NCBI GenBank assembly: GCA_028281045.1
Contig: JANQKP010000001.1
Span: 62,001 to 126,000 of the forward strand
From: Candidatus Altimarinota bacterium
Lineage (GTDB): Bacteria; Patescibacteriota; Gracilibacteria; UM-FILTER-43-11
Direction: 5' to 3'
DNA length: 64,000 nt
Position numbers and translations under genes: made by a program. Within the stretch, counting starts at the first letter, position 1; each line of letters begins with the position of its first letter. This document shows positions 52,560-59,880 of the stretch, one piece after another. Below the pieces are notes generated by a model. It saw nothing but the letters and a program-made list of their open reading frames with translations, did no database searches and was not told where the DNA came from.

Positions 52560-52871
52560 ATGAAAGAATCTAAAGTAACAGTTTCGCACCCAATCAATCT
52601 TCAAGAGGCAGGAGCAGATGCTATTCTCTCAGGGGATTATGAATTAGCCATAGCTTACACAATAAAAGACGAAGGAACTGAGAATCATATCCTTCAGGAT
52701 TTTTACCATGGTGGTATTGATAAGGCCATGGAATTGTTGTTATCTAAATTAGGTGTTAATACAGATTCGACTGAGATAGATAGGGAAAAATTAAAATCTG
52801 CCCTTGTGCAGAGAATACAGTTGGCACAAGCGACCAGAACTGCGGTCGGAAAAATTACAAGATCAAGATAA
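52560..52871 (+). CDS. Hypothetical protein, 103 aa
   Basis: Not recognised. A small soluble helical protein (INLQEAGADAILSGDYELAIAYTIKD). It lies between two minus-strand tRNA genes, 11 bases from the 3' end of tRNA-Ser. A real gene seems likely because the start follows a TA-rich leader like other genes here. Confidence 0.5.
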   Translation: MKESKVTVSHPINLQEAGADAILSGDYELAIAYTIKDEGTENHILQDFYHGGIDKAMELLLSKLGVNTDSTEIDREKLKSALVQRIQLAQATRTAVGKITRSR

Positions 52872-52882
52872 ATTAATATAAA

Positions 52883-52972
52883 TGGAGGAGAGGAAGGGAT
52901 TCGAACCCTCGAAAGGCCTAAACCTTTACCCGCGTTCCAGGCGAGCCCATTCAACCACTCTGGCACCTCTCC
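52883..52972 (-). tRNA. tRNA-Ser (anticodon GGA), CCA encoded
   Basis: Class II tRNA with a long variable arm. Acceptor GGAGAGG/CCTCTCC, anticodon loop CTGGAAC giving GGA, T-arm GGTTCGAATCC, discriminator T, encoded CCA. Confidence 0.95.
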
Positions 52973-52982
52973 GAGATAACAA

Positions 52983-53005
52983 AAAAGGCCAACAAGTGGC
53001 CTTTT
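52983..53005. terminator. Terminator after rpmB
   Basis: AAAAGGCCA-(5)-TGGCCTTTT, a symmetric hairpin flanked by A and T runs, 20 bases past the bL28 stop on the minus strand. Confidence 0.85.
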
Positions 53006-53024
53006 CTTAATTTTAGATCAAAAA

Positions 53025-53243
53025 CTACTTAGTTGCTTTTGCCTTTTTCTTACGAGCAGGCTTCGAAAGTGTTCTAAGCGCGGAAGTAGAAATACGCATG
53101 GTTTCGTATTTACCAGTTTTAGGGTTGAAAACCTTCTTCTTTTGAAGGTTTGGAAGAAAGCGACGTTTCGTGCGTCTCACAGAGTGAGATACATTGTTTC
53201 CACTAGAAGGTCTCTTTCCACTGATTTGACATACTTTTGGCAT
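53025..53243 (-). CDS. rpmB: Ribosomal protein bL28
   Basis: 72 residues: MPKVCQISGKRPSSGNNVSHSVRRTKRRFLPNLQ is the family N-terminus, with NPKTGKYETMRISTSALRTL and a Lys-rich end. A large-subunit protein, ordinary length. Confidence 0.95.
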   Translation of the reverse strand: MPKVCQISGKRPSSGNNVSHSVRRTKRRFLPNLQKKKVFNPKTGKYETMRISTSALRTLSKPARKKKAKATK

Positions 53244-53306
53244 AGTAGTTGTTTTTTAGAGCGCATTGAGGTTATCATTACCGCTGTATCTTGTCAAATA
53301 ATAATT

Positions 53307-53918
53307 ATGCAGCTTATTGCGCTCATTATTGCACTGGTAGTATGTATTTCGGTTCACGAGGCAGCTCATGCCTGGGTCGCCTGGAAACTAGGGGATCCTA
53401 CGGCGAAACACGCCGGAAGAGTTACTTTAAACCCCAAGGCTCATCTAGATGTACTTGGAACCCTGATGATTTTCATTGCCCACTTTGGATGGGGGAAGCC
53501 TGTGCCATACAATGATAATAACTTGAAGCATCCAAGGCGTGATGCAGCACTTATTTCACTCGCAGGGCCCGCTAGTAATTTGCTAACCGCCCTTGTGATT
53601 GCCTTTTTAATTAAATATCTGCCTATTTCTGGATTCTTATTCTTAGTATTACAGTCTATTTTCGCCCTTAGCATTATTCTAATGCTCTTCAACCTGCTTC
53701 CTATTGCGCCCTTAGACGGTTCTAAGTTTGTAGGCGCCTTTATTCCAGAATCTAAACAAAACTGGTATGAAAGTTTTGTGCACCAAGGTCCTATATGGAT
53801 TATTTTGATCATTGTAGGGGACAGGCTGATCAATGAAATTGTAGGCTTTTCTTTCTTAGGAACCTACTTGCAATACGGCTACGACTTTGTGCAAGCAGGC
53901 ATCTTTTTAATCACTTAA
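53307..53918 (+). CDS. Site-2 protease-like membrane metalloprotease (M50)
   Basis: 203 residues from the ATG at 53307; the longer upstream frame runs across rpmB and is rejected. Zinc motif HEAAH in ISVHEAAHAWVAWKLGD, the family's GRVTLNPKAHLD, and the third ligand in LFNLLPIAPLDGSK. Four to five membrane segments. Small S2P-like enzymes cut membrane proteins, often anti-sigma factors; the target here is unknown. Confidence 0.92.
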   Translation: MQLIALIIALVVCISVHEAAHAWVAWKLGDPTAKHAGRVTLNPKAHLDVLGTLMIFIAHFGWGKPVPYNDNNLKHPRRDAALISLAGPASNLLTALVIAFLIKYLPISGFLFLVLQSIFALSIILMLFNLLPIAPLDGSKFVGAFIPESKQNWYESFVHQGPIWIILIIVGDRLINEIVGFSFLGTYLQYGYDFVQAGIFLIT

Positions 53919-53992
53919 AAAAGTACGAGAAAAGGGCTGTGTCAACTTCAGAAACTTGATTTCTGAGTAAATTTTTGGTTCAATGTATTTGA

Positions 53993-54157
53993 AAACAAAA
54001 ACAAACACTCGAAGTTGTGCGTCATCGCTCACGTATATTGATTCGTTCTTAACCTTTACGGGATTATGAGTCTTCCCGCTGGCAGTACCAGCCCGGCTCT
54101 TCCCACCTTAGACCCTTCGGGTCACTTATATGGAGAAAGCGACAAGTTGGAGTTTTT
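53993..54157 (+). ncRNA. Candidate structured RNA between convergent genes (unassigned)
   Basis: About 165 bases with no ORF. The ends can pair: AAAACAAAAAC with GTTTTTGTTTT (11 bp), then TCGCT with AGCGA and CGTATA with TATATG. Inside are three clean hairpins: CGGGA/TCCCG, GCTGG/CCAGC (loop CAGTA) and GACCC/GGGTC (loop TTC). A weak promoter (TTGATT, 17 bases, TTCAAT) precedes it on the plus strand. It lacks recognisable SRP, tmRNA or RNase P core sequences; 6S RNA or a novel RNA remain possible. Strand is uncertain. Confidence 0.4.
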
Positions 54158-54160
54158 GTT

Positions 54161-54505
54161 TTACCCCAGTTTAGATACCACTAGCCCTATGGGCTTTTTT
54201 ACATTGTTGTAATTGGTGCTATCTGCCTCGTTAAGTCCCACAAGGTTATAGCCATGTTCTGTGTAAGCCTCTACGCATTTAATAAGCACGTTGCCATTGT
54301 GCTCAAAAGCGCCAATGTCTCCAGCGTTTAGTCTATCTAACGGCTTAACTAAAACTTCCTCTCCAGGACTTAGAAGAGGAAGCATAGAATGTCCTTCTAT
54401 TTTAAAGCGCTTTCTTTTGCCCACAAAAAGCAAAAGAAGCTCTTTTAGGTTAGCTGGCGGTATACCAGGCAACGTCTTTTCCTTTAGATTCCCAGAAGAT
54501 GTCAT
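54161..54505 (-). CDS. sodX: S24/S26-type signal peptidase, probable Ni-SOD maturation protease
   Basis: 114 residues. FKIEGHSMLPLLSPGEEVLV carries the nucleophilic Ser, and NVLIKCVEAY the general-base Lys, as in LexA/signal peptidase I folds. In other bacteria such a peptidase beside sodN removes the Ni-SOD propeptide. Here it follows sodN with a 56-base overlap. The N-terminal 20 residues lie within the overlap, so the true start might be later. Confidence 0.8.
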   Translation of the reverse strand: MTSSGNLKEKTLPGIPPANLKELLLLFVGKRKRFKIEGHSMLPLLSPGEEVLVKPLDRLNAGDIGAFEHNGNVLIKCVEAYTEHGYNLVGLNEADSTNYNNVKKPIGLVVSKLG

Positions 54506-54905
54506 GGATTTTTTGAATATTATCTAGTGCTTCTTGAGCTACCGCTGGATCTACATGTTGTTTAGCCTTAGAAAGAAGCTTGGTGGTTTGCCAGATAAGA
54601 TCGTGAAGATCTGGATACTTCTCTAGATGCTCTGGCTTGAAGTAATCGGTCCAAAGAACCAGCACTTCATCTTTAGCAAGCTTAGCTTGCTCTTCTTTAA
54701 TATTCGCATAGCGTGCGAAATTATTTTTGTCGTGAATATCTGTGCTATCTGCAAGGCCTTCCATTTTTTTAGACATAGAAAGCACCGCTTCAGCGGCAAT
54801 GCGCGCAGAGGCAGGATCATAGACTCCACAAGGGCCATCACAATGGGCAAAGGCCACAGGCGCATCAGTTTGTTTAATAATTTTGGTTAGTACTTTAGTA
54901 ATCAT
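54450..54905 (-). CDS. sodN: Nickel superoxide dismutase
   Basis: 151 residues. A 20-residue leader ending AFA is followed by HCDGPCGVYDP, the nickel-hook motif: after cleavage the N-terminal His1, Cys2 and Cys6 bind nickel. The rest is the four-helix bundle of the family (ASARIAAEAVLSM ... WTDYFKPEHLEKYP ... IHDIFWESKG). It destroys superoxide. Its protease overlaps downstream and a small His-rich membrane protein lies 4 bases upstream. Confidence 0.94.
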   Translation of the reverse strand: MITKVLTKIIKQTDAPVAFAHCDGPCGVYDPASARIAAEAVLSMSKKMEGLADSTDIHDKNNFARYANIKEEQAKLAKDEVLVLWTDYFKPEHLEKYPDLHDLIWQTTKLLSKAKQHVDPAVAQEALDNIQKIHDIFWESKGKDVAWYTAS

Positions 54906-54909
54906 TCAA

Positions 54910-55092
54910 TTATTCGTTAGTGTTTTTAATAAGAATAAGCGCTGAAATAAGAAGCGCAAAAGTGAGAGGAGCAATATGAAATGGATCCGTTAAAAAGTGG
55001 ATGGTCGTCGCTTCTGCATGAGCAGCAGCGAGATCTGGATGCGCGTAGGCATTGACCGGAACCATCATAAGCAAGAATGCAAGTTTCTTCAT
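54910..55092 (-). CDS. Small His-rich membrane protein beside sodN
   Basis: 60 residues. A signal peptide with a predicted cut after NAYA would leave a mature N-terminus HPDLAAAHAEATTIH, then FLTDPFHIAPL and one membrane helix. Five His in about 25 residues suggest metal binding. Position at the head of the sodN operon suggests a role in nickel delivery or sensing. No family recognised. Confidence 0.62.
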   Translation of the reverse strand: MKKLAFLLMMVPVNAYAHPDLAAAHAEATTIHFLTDPFHIAPLTFALLISALILIKNTNE

Positions 55093-55165
55093 GTTATTTT
55101 GTTATTTGCAATCATCAGATTATAGAAACACTCATCTTGAGTAAAGTTTAAATCTCTATATAATT

Positions 55166-55738
55166 ATGCATATGAATAAACCCGTACAAGACGGTGACGT
55201 TGAGATCGTTTACCAAGGAAAAATTGTAGAGGTTGTTAAAACTCCAATGAAAATTGGAGAAAAGAAGGTGTCTTTCGAAAGCGCACGTCGCGCTCCAGGA
55301 GTGAGACTTCTTTTTGTGAGAGATAGAAAGATTCTTATGAGTAGAGAATACCGCAGCGAAATACAAGATTACGATTACAGACTTCCTGGTGGAAAAGTAT
55401 TCGATACCCTCGAAGAATATAATGCAGCACCCCAAGATGATGCCTCTATGGCTAAGCATGCAGAAGCGGCAGCCATTAAAGAAGCTATTGAAGAAGTGGG
55501 ACTTGTAGCTAAGAATCTTCAGCTTATTCACATTTCACATTCAGGGGCTACCGTAGTATGGAACCTGTTCTACTTTGTTATTGAAGATTTTGAAGAAGGG
55601 GAGCGTGAGCTTGAAGATGGTGAGGTGATAGAGCCAGAATGGAAAACCTTTGAAGAAGCTGAGAAGCTTTGCTTAGACGGATCTGTTAAAGAAGATCGCT
55701 CAGCCGCGGTTCTGTTGAGATTTTTAGCCACGCAGTAG
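55166..55738 (+). CDS. NUDIX hydrolase
   Basis: 190 residues. The Nudix box starts at LPGGKVFDT and ends AAAIKEAIEEVGL; about 20 extra residues sit between the two halves, and Lys replaces the usual Arg before E. The overall shape is that of ADP-sugar pyrophosphatases (VRLLFVRDRKILMSREYR). The exact substrate is unknown. Its TAG overlaps the GTG start of smpB (TAGTG). Confidence 0.87.
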   Translation: MHMNKPVQDGDVEIVYQGKIVEVVKTPMKIGEKKVSFESARRAPGVRLLFVRDRKILMSREYRSEIQDYDYRLPGGKVFDTLEEYNAAPQDDASMAKHAEAAAIKEAIEEVGLVAKNLQLIHISHSGATVVWNLFYFVIEDFEEGERELEDGEVIEPEWKTFEEAEKLCLDGSVKEDRSAAVLLRFLATQ

Positions 55739-56181
55739 TGAAAGTAATTCAGAAAAACAAGAAGGCCCTATTCGATTACGAGATTCTCGAAAATTTCAAG
55801 GCGGGACTTATGCTTACCGGCCCTGAAGTGAAGTCTGTACGTAATGGAGATGTGAACCTAAAAGGGGCTTATATTTCTACAGCAGAAGATGCCCCTGTGC
55901 TTAAAGGATGTAATATTTCTAGGTACCGTTATGACAGTACAGAGTCTCATGAGCCTATGCGAGATCGTAAACTTTTATTAAAGCAGCGCGAAATAGATAA
56001 GATTACGCGCGCTTTAAACGAACAAGGCGTGACGGTAGTGCCTATAGCTATTGGCCTAGAAGGGAAGTTTATAAAACTAGAAATTGCTACCGCTCGTGGG
56101 AAGAAAAAACATGATAAACGGAACGTGATAAAAGAGCGCTCGCAAAAACGAGACATGGCACGTATAATGAAGTCTAAATAA
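55738..56181 (+). CDS. smpB: SsrA-binding protein SmpB
   Basis: 147 residues starting at GTG. KALFDYEILENFKAGLMLTGPEVKSVR and the oligonucleotide-binding core are typical, and the C-terminal tail has GKKKHDKRNVIKERSQKRD. It carries tmRNA to stalled ribosomes. No tmRNA gene is seen in this window. RecR follows 3 bases later. Confidence 0.96.
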   Translation: MKVIQKNKKALFDYEILENFKAGLMLTGPEVKSVRNGDVNLKGAYISTAEDAPVLKGCNISRYRYDSTESHEPMRDRKLLLKQREIDKITRALNEQGVTVVPIAIGLEGKFIKLEIATARGKKKHDKRNVIKERSQKRDMARIMKSK

Positions 56182-56184
56182 TTT

Positions 56185-56784
56185 ATGTCACATTTACCTG
56201 AAAACATTCAGCGGACTATTGAGGAGTTTTCTAAACTCCCTGGAATTGGAACCAAGTCGGCAGAACGCTTAACGTTCTACCTGCTTCGTAAACGCGATCA
56301 GGATGTGAGAGAATTTGGAGACGCCCTAACAGGACTCAAGCAGGGGATTAACTACTGCCAAATTTGTAGCAACCTGTGTACTAAAGATATTTGTGGCATT
56401 TGCCAAAATGAATCTAGAAATAAGAATGTGATTTGTGTGGTCGAAGAAATGCTAGATCTGATTGCCATGGAAAAAGCCAGCGACTTTAAAGGTGTGTTTC
56501 ACGTGCTTCACGGTGTGATTTCACCCGTAGAAGGGGTTGGACCAGATGAGCTCCGTATTGCAGAGCTAATAAGCCGCGTAAAAGCCGGAGACATTGAAGA
56601 AATTATTCTAGCGCTTAATCCTTCTATGGAAGGAGAAGCCACAGCCGCTTACATTGTGCGTAACCTAGAAGGACAAGACGTTAAAATCACCAGGCTCGCT
56701 CGTGGAATCCCTGTGGGAGGCGACCTTGAATACGCTGACACACAAACGCTGCGTCAGGCGATGCAAAACAGAAGTCAGTACTAG
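56185..56784 (+). CDS. recR: Recombination protein RecR
   Basis: 199 residues. Helix-hairpin-helix KLPGIGTKSAERLTFYLL, a zinc site with four Cys (CQIC-x5-C-x4-CGIC), then TOPRIM (VICVVEEMLDLIAMEK) and the C-terminal Walker-like ARGIPVGGDLEYAD. It works with RecO/RecF in gap repair. Its TAG shares CTAG with the stop of the VanW gene. Confidence 0.96.
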   Translation: MSHLPENIQRTIEEFSKLPGIGTKSAERLTFYLLRKRDQDVREFGDALTGLKQGINYCQICSNLCTKDICGICQNESRNKNVICVVEEMLDLIAMEKASDFKGVFHVLHGVISPVEGVGPDELRIAELISRVKAGDIEEIILALNPSMEGEATAAYIVRNLEGQDVKITRLARGIPVGGDLEYADTQTLRQAMQNRSQY

Positions 56785-58034
56785 TATCCACGTTGCAGAA
56801 GCGCGTCTTGCGTAGCGCTTTCTTCCGATGAAACCCCAATGGCAAAGAAGTCTGGGCGTGCTTGATAGCGACTATAAATGTGCTCAAAGTAAGGCTCTTT
56901 ACCTTCTTCTTCGAAGGTTACTTGGCGATACCAGTTCGCGGTGAGTCCTGGAACGGCGTGACCAAACTCTTTTCTTTCACCAGGGGCTAGTTCCGTCGTG
57001 TATTCAATACGAGGCTCTGGTGGCTTTTTATAATCTGTGTAATAAGGTCCTATCATCGCTACTTTGCGACTATCTTTAGTTCCATACAGGTTGTAGTAGG
57101 CTTTATCACCAATCGTGAACGATTGCATAAGAAGTGCTCCAGGACTATCGTTGATGAATTTAAGATCAACGATAGGGGGATACACGGTGGCATCTAGGCC
57201 CACAGGGGCATAGTATTGCACCGAGTAAGAATGATTTCTTCTTTTGGTCACAGGGTAACCTCCAGCGAGTATCGCGCGGTAGGCAGTAGTAGACACTTGG
57301 CAAAGACCCCCTCCGTATTCAGGTACGGTTTTATCACCTTTAATTACAAGCTCTGGCAGGTAGCCCGTGTAATCTTCTACGGGTCCAAGTACATCTCCAA
57401 AGGTGAATTCTTCACCCACAGGAATGATGTGGCCATCGAATTTAGAAAGGCCTACACGAATATTATTACGTCTATTGTATGGCGATCCTGTGAAACTGGT
57501 TTCACCACTAGAAACAAGATCTGTAATTCCCATATCACGGAGCTTTTTGTTTACAATGGTCACCTCAGGTTCTTCTCTTATGATTGGAAGATTTACAAAC
57601 TTAGTTTGCCCATTTTCAAGGGCCTCTTTAATTAAGAAGGCAGCTTTTTCTATGTCGAGTTTACGACCATAGAAACCATTTCCTTCAAAAACCACTTCTT
57701 CGTTTTCATCGAGTGAAACCGTAACGTCTTCAGGGTCTCTTGAGATTTCTTCAGCGATACCTCGCTTTAAGTAATCTTGAATTTTCATCACATCAATACC
57801 GCTCACGGTTTCTGTGCGCACTTCTTCGCTCAAGTTAATATTCGCTTCTTCTCCAAGATCTACATCAAGCCCGTGAAAACGGAGCTTGTTGTAATCGGAA
57901 TGAATATTAATGTAATTGAAATTCACATCCCAGATTTTCCAATCTGTTTTAAGTGTAAGTTTAGGAAAACTTGCTGCCTGAGCAGGAGCAGAGAAGAGAA
58001 GGATTCCGATCATGATTCCTAGAATCTTTTTCAT
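56781..58034 (-). CDS. VanW-family exported protein with a peptidoglycan-binding-like domain
   Basis: 417 residues. Signal peptide (cleaved near AQA), a PG_binding_4-like region (about 60-165; RGIAEEISRDPEDV, FEGNGFYGRKLDIEKAAFLIK), then a full VanW domain: SFTGSPYNRRNNIRVGLSKFDGHIIPVGEEFTFGDVLG, YGGGLCQVSTTAYRAI, and YAPVGLDATVYPP. The family Cys in GGGLCQVST is present, unlike the VanW-like protein at 5245. Envelope function; activity unknown. A TAATG overlap joins it to the YtxH gene upstream. Confidence 0.91.
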   Translation of the reverse strand: MKKILGIMIGILLFSAPAQAASFPKLTLKTDWKIWDVNFNYINIHSDYNKLRFHGLDVDLGEEANINLSEEVRTETVSGIDVMKIQDYLKRGIAEEISRDPEDVTVSLDENEEVVFEGNGFYGRKLDIEKAAFLIKEALENGQTKFVNLPIIREEPEVTIVNKKLRDMGITDLVSSGETSFTGSPYNRRNNIRVGLSKFDGHIIPVGEEFTFGDVLGPVEDYTGYLPELVIKGDKTVPEYGGGLCQVSTTAYRAILAGGYPVTKRRNHSYSVQYYAPVGLDATVYPPIVDLKFINDSPGALLMQSFTIGDKAYYNLYGTKDSRKVAMIGPYYTDYKKPPEPRIEYTTELAPGERKEFGHAVPGLTANWYRQVTFEEEGKEPYFEHIYSRYQARPDFFAIGVSSEESATQDALLQRGY

Positions 58035-58279
58035 TATTTTCGTTTTCTTTTTGTAGTGAGTAATTTGATTAAAATTCTTTTAATAGGGCCTGCTTTATTT
58101 TCATCGATTTCAGCTTTGCCATCTAAAAAGAGCTCTAAAGATTTATCCTTAAGATACTTACGACTTTCTTCTCCTTTCTTGGGTGCAAGGGTAAGACCAA
58201 GAATAGAACCAATGGCTCCACCCACTACAACTCCCGTAAGAGTTTTAAACAATTTTTTCTTTACCTTTTCCTTGGCCAT
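58034..58279 (-). CDS. YtxH-like small membrane protein
   Basis: 81 residues. A Lys-rich N-terminus, one Gly-rich membrane helix (LTGVVVGGAIGSILGLTLAPKKGEESRKYL), and a basic C-terminus (LLTTKRKRK). The APKKGE after the helix is the YtxH mark also seen in the protein at 24256. It is co-transcribed with the VanW gene. Confidence 0.8.
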   Translation of the reverse strand: MAKEKVKKKLFKTLTGVVVGGAIGSILGLTLAPKKGEESRKYLKDKSLELFLDGKAEIDENKAGPIKRILIKLLTTKRKRK

Positions 58280-58328
58280 TTTAGGGCATTAATTGCGGCC
58301 TTTATTATACTCTTGAATAGGGTAAATA

Positions 58329-59711
58329 TCAATGGCGATTGAAGTCGATGTCTGGATACGTTTTCATGTGCTCAAGCACCTCTGTTTCTATTTCTTTTAG
58401 GTGCTCCTCAGATTGAGCCTGAACGATAATAGAAAGACATGGGCTCGTATTGCTGTATCTCACTCCAGCCCAGCCCCCGTTTCCAAAGTCCATGCGGATT
58501 CCATCCATGGTTTCACTTGGGTATTTGCCTGAAAAATGCTCCGTGACTTTTTCAATGATTTCTTTTTTCTTTTCATCTGGGCAATACGGGCGCATTTCTG
58601 GAAGCGCAAAGGTTTTAGGATAAGCGTCAAAGATTTCAGAAGCCTTTTGATCTGAATCAGCAACAATTTTAATCAGCCTAAGGGCAGCCACTAAGGCGTC
58701 ATCGTAAGAATAGAACCCTTCGGGTAAAAAGAAGTGACCAGATTGTTCACCTCCAAAGATAGCCCCGGTTTCATGCATGGTGTTTTCTACAAAAGAGTGG
58801 CCCACAGGACACATGCGAGGATCTCCTCCTTTTTCTTTTACAAAATCAAAGAGGGTTTGCGCATTACTCACCGTGCCCACAATAGCTCCACCCGGGTTTC
58901 GACTTAGAGCGTCTTCTGCAAGGAGCATCATAAGATAATCGGCGCTCATGTAGCCACCTTTATCGTTAATTAAGCCTACGCGGTCTCCATCCCCATCAAA
59001 AGCCAGGCCTAGGTCTGCGCCAGCTTCAATCACTTTCTTTTTAAGATCTTCTGTGGTTTCTTCCACGACAGGATCTGCCTGATGATTTGGGAATGTTCCA
59101 TCTAGCTCGGTATAAAGCTCAACCACTTCGTGGCCCATGGCTTTAATCATGGCAGGGTACATTTCACCAGTCACTCCGTTTCCAGAATCCACCACTACTT
59201 TTAATTTATGATCGTAATTAAAAACAGACTTTAGTTTTTCTAAGTACTCATCTTCATAATTTGCTTCAGAGAGCGTTCCTTCACCGGTTTCAAAATCTCC
59301 CGCTTCAATGAGTCTAAGTACTACTTGAATTTCTTCTCCAAAAATCGCATGACCATTTTGGGTAATGAGCTTAAAGCCATTGTATTCTTTGGTATTGTGG
59401 CTCGCGGTAATATTGCAGCCCCCATCGTAGCCCCCAACGGTGTTGGCAAAATAAACATAAGGGCTTGGAGTCACCCCAAGCGTTTCTACATCACAGCCTG
59501 TACCAAGTAGGGCACTTACAAAAGCTTCATGCAGCTCTGGTCCATGAGTTCTATTGTCTCGCCCTACACACACCTTAGGTTTTTCAATCCCTAGGTTGCG
59601 TTTTAAATAAGTTCCAAAAGCTTTTCCAATAAGCGTGGCCGCTTCTGCGTTCAGTTGATCTGGGTAAGTACCACGTATGTCGTAAGCTCTGAATATATTG
59701 GGAGCGATCAT
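58329..59711 (-). CDS. Phosphomannomutase/phosphoglucomutase
   Basis: 460 residues. Four-domain alpha-D-phosphohexomutase: start FRAYDIRGTYPDQL, catalytic Ser in ITASHNTKEYNG (the usual Pro after Asn is Thr), metal loop LAFDGDGDRVGLI, sugar loop GGEQSGHFF, and phosphate loop near RYSNTSP. It interconverts hexose 6- and 1-phosphates for glycan precursors, consistent with the sugar transferase elsewhere in the window. Stops with TGA, one of two here. Confidence 0.93.
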   Translation of the reverse strand: MIAPNIFRAYDIRGTYPDQLNAEAATLIGKAFGTYLKRNLGIEKPKVCVGRDNRTHGPELHEAFVSALLGTGCDVETLGVTPSPYVYFANTVGGYDGGCNITASHNTKEYNGFKLITQNGHAIFGEEIQVVLRLIEAGDFETGEGTLSEANYEDEYLEKLKSVFNYDHKLKVVVDSGNGVTGEMYPAMIKAMGHEVVELYTELDGTFPNHQADPVVEETTEDLKKKVIEAGADLGLAFDGDGDRVGLINDKGGYMSADYLMMLLAEDALSRNPGGAIVGTVSNAQTLFDFVKEKGGDPRMCPVGHSFVENTMHETGAIFGGEQSGHFFLPEGFYSYDDALVAALRLIKIVADSDQKASEIFDAYPKTFALPEMRPYCPDEKKKEIIEKVTEHFSGKYPSETMDGIRMDFGNGGWAGVRYSNTSPCLSIIVQAQSEEHLKEIETEVLEHMKTYPDIDFNRH

Positions 59712-59771
59712 CTTTGTTTAATTAATGCAAAAAAGATTCTAGCATAAAAAAGAAGCGTTGCAGAAAATAGG

Positions 59772-59806
59772 GGGGACTTAGAAGCTCAGGTCTTCTAGAG
59801 GTCCCC
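59772..59806. other. Stable hairpin in the intergenic region
   Basis: GGGGAC (59772-59777) pairs with GTCCCC (59801-59806) and TAGAAG (59779-59784) with CTTCTA (59792-59797), loop CTCAGGT. There is no T-run on either side, so it is not a classical terminator. A second inverted repeat, CTGCTAGC (59861-59868)/GCTAGCAG (59880-59887), covers the stop codon of the next minus-strand gene. Confidence 0.5.
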
Positions 59807-59880
59807 ACAAATTATTGCTAGAAACGTTCTTTTCCACTAGTTTCTATGGTTTTTGCTAAGCTGCTAGCTTTCTGGATCTG

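Noticed and set aside
53142-53306. Longer N-terminus of the site-2 protease
   Set aside because: The extension crosses rpmB on the other strand, and the family N-terminus begins at the ATG at 53307.
54020-54110. tRNA-like segment (CTCATAA loop between CGGGA and TCCCG) in the intergenic RNA
   Set aside because: The loop has 10 bases, and no acceptor or T-arm can be built around it, so it is not a tRNA-Met.
53940-54160. SRP RNA or tmRNA in the gap after the site-2 protease
   Set aside because: Neither the SRP GGAAGCAGCC-type core nor tmRNA ends and tag reading frame are present on either strand.
57216-57635. 139-aa plus-strand frame opposite the VanW gene
   Set aside because: Shadow frame; the minus-strand protein has a signal peptide and a complete VanW domain.
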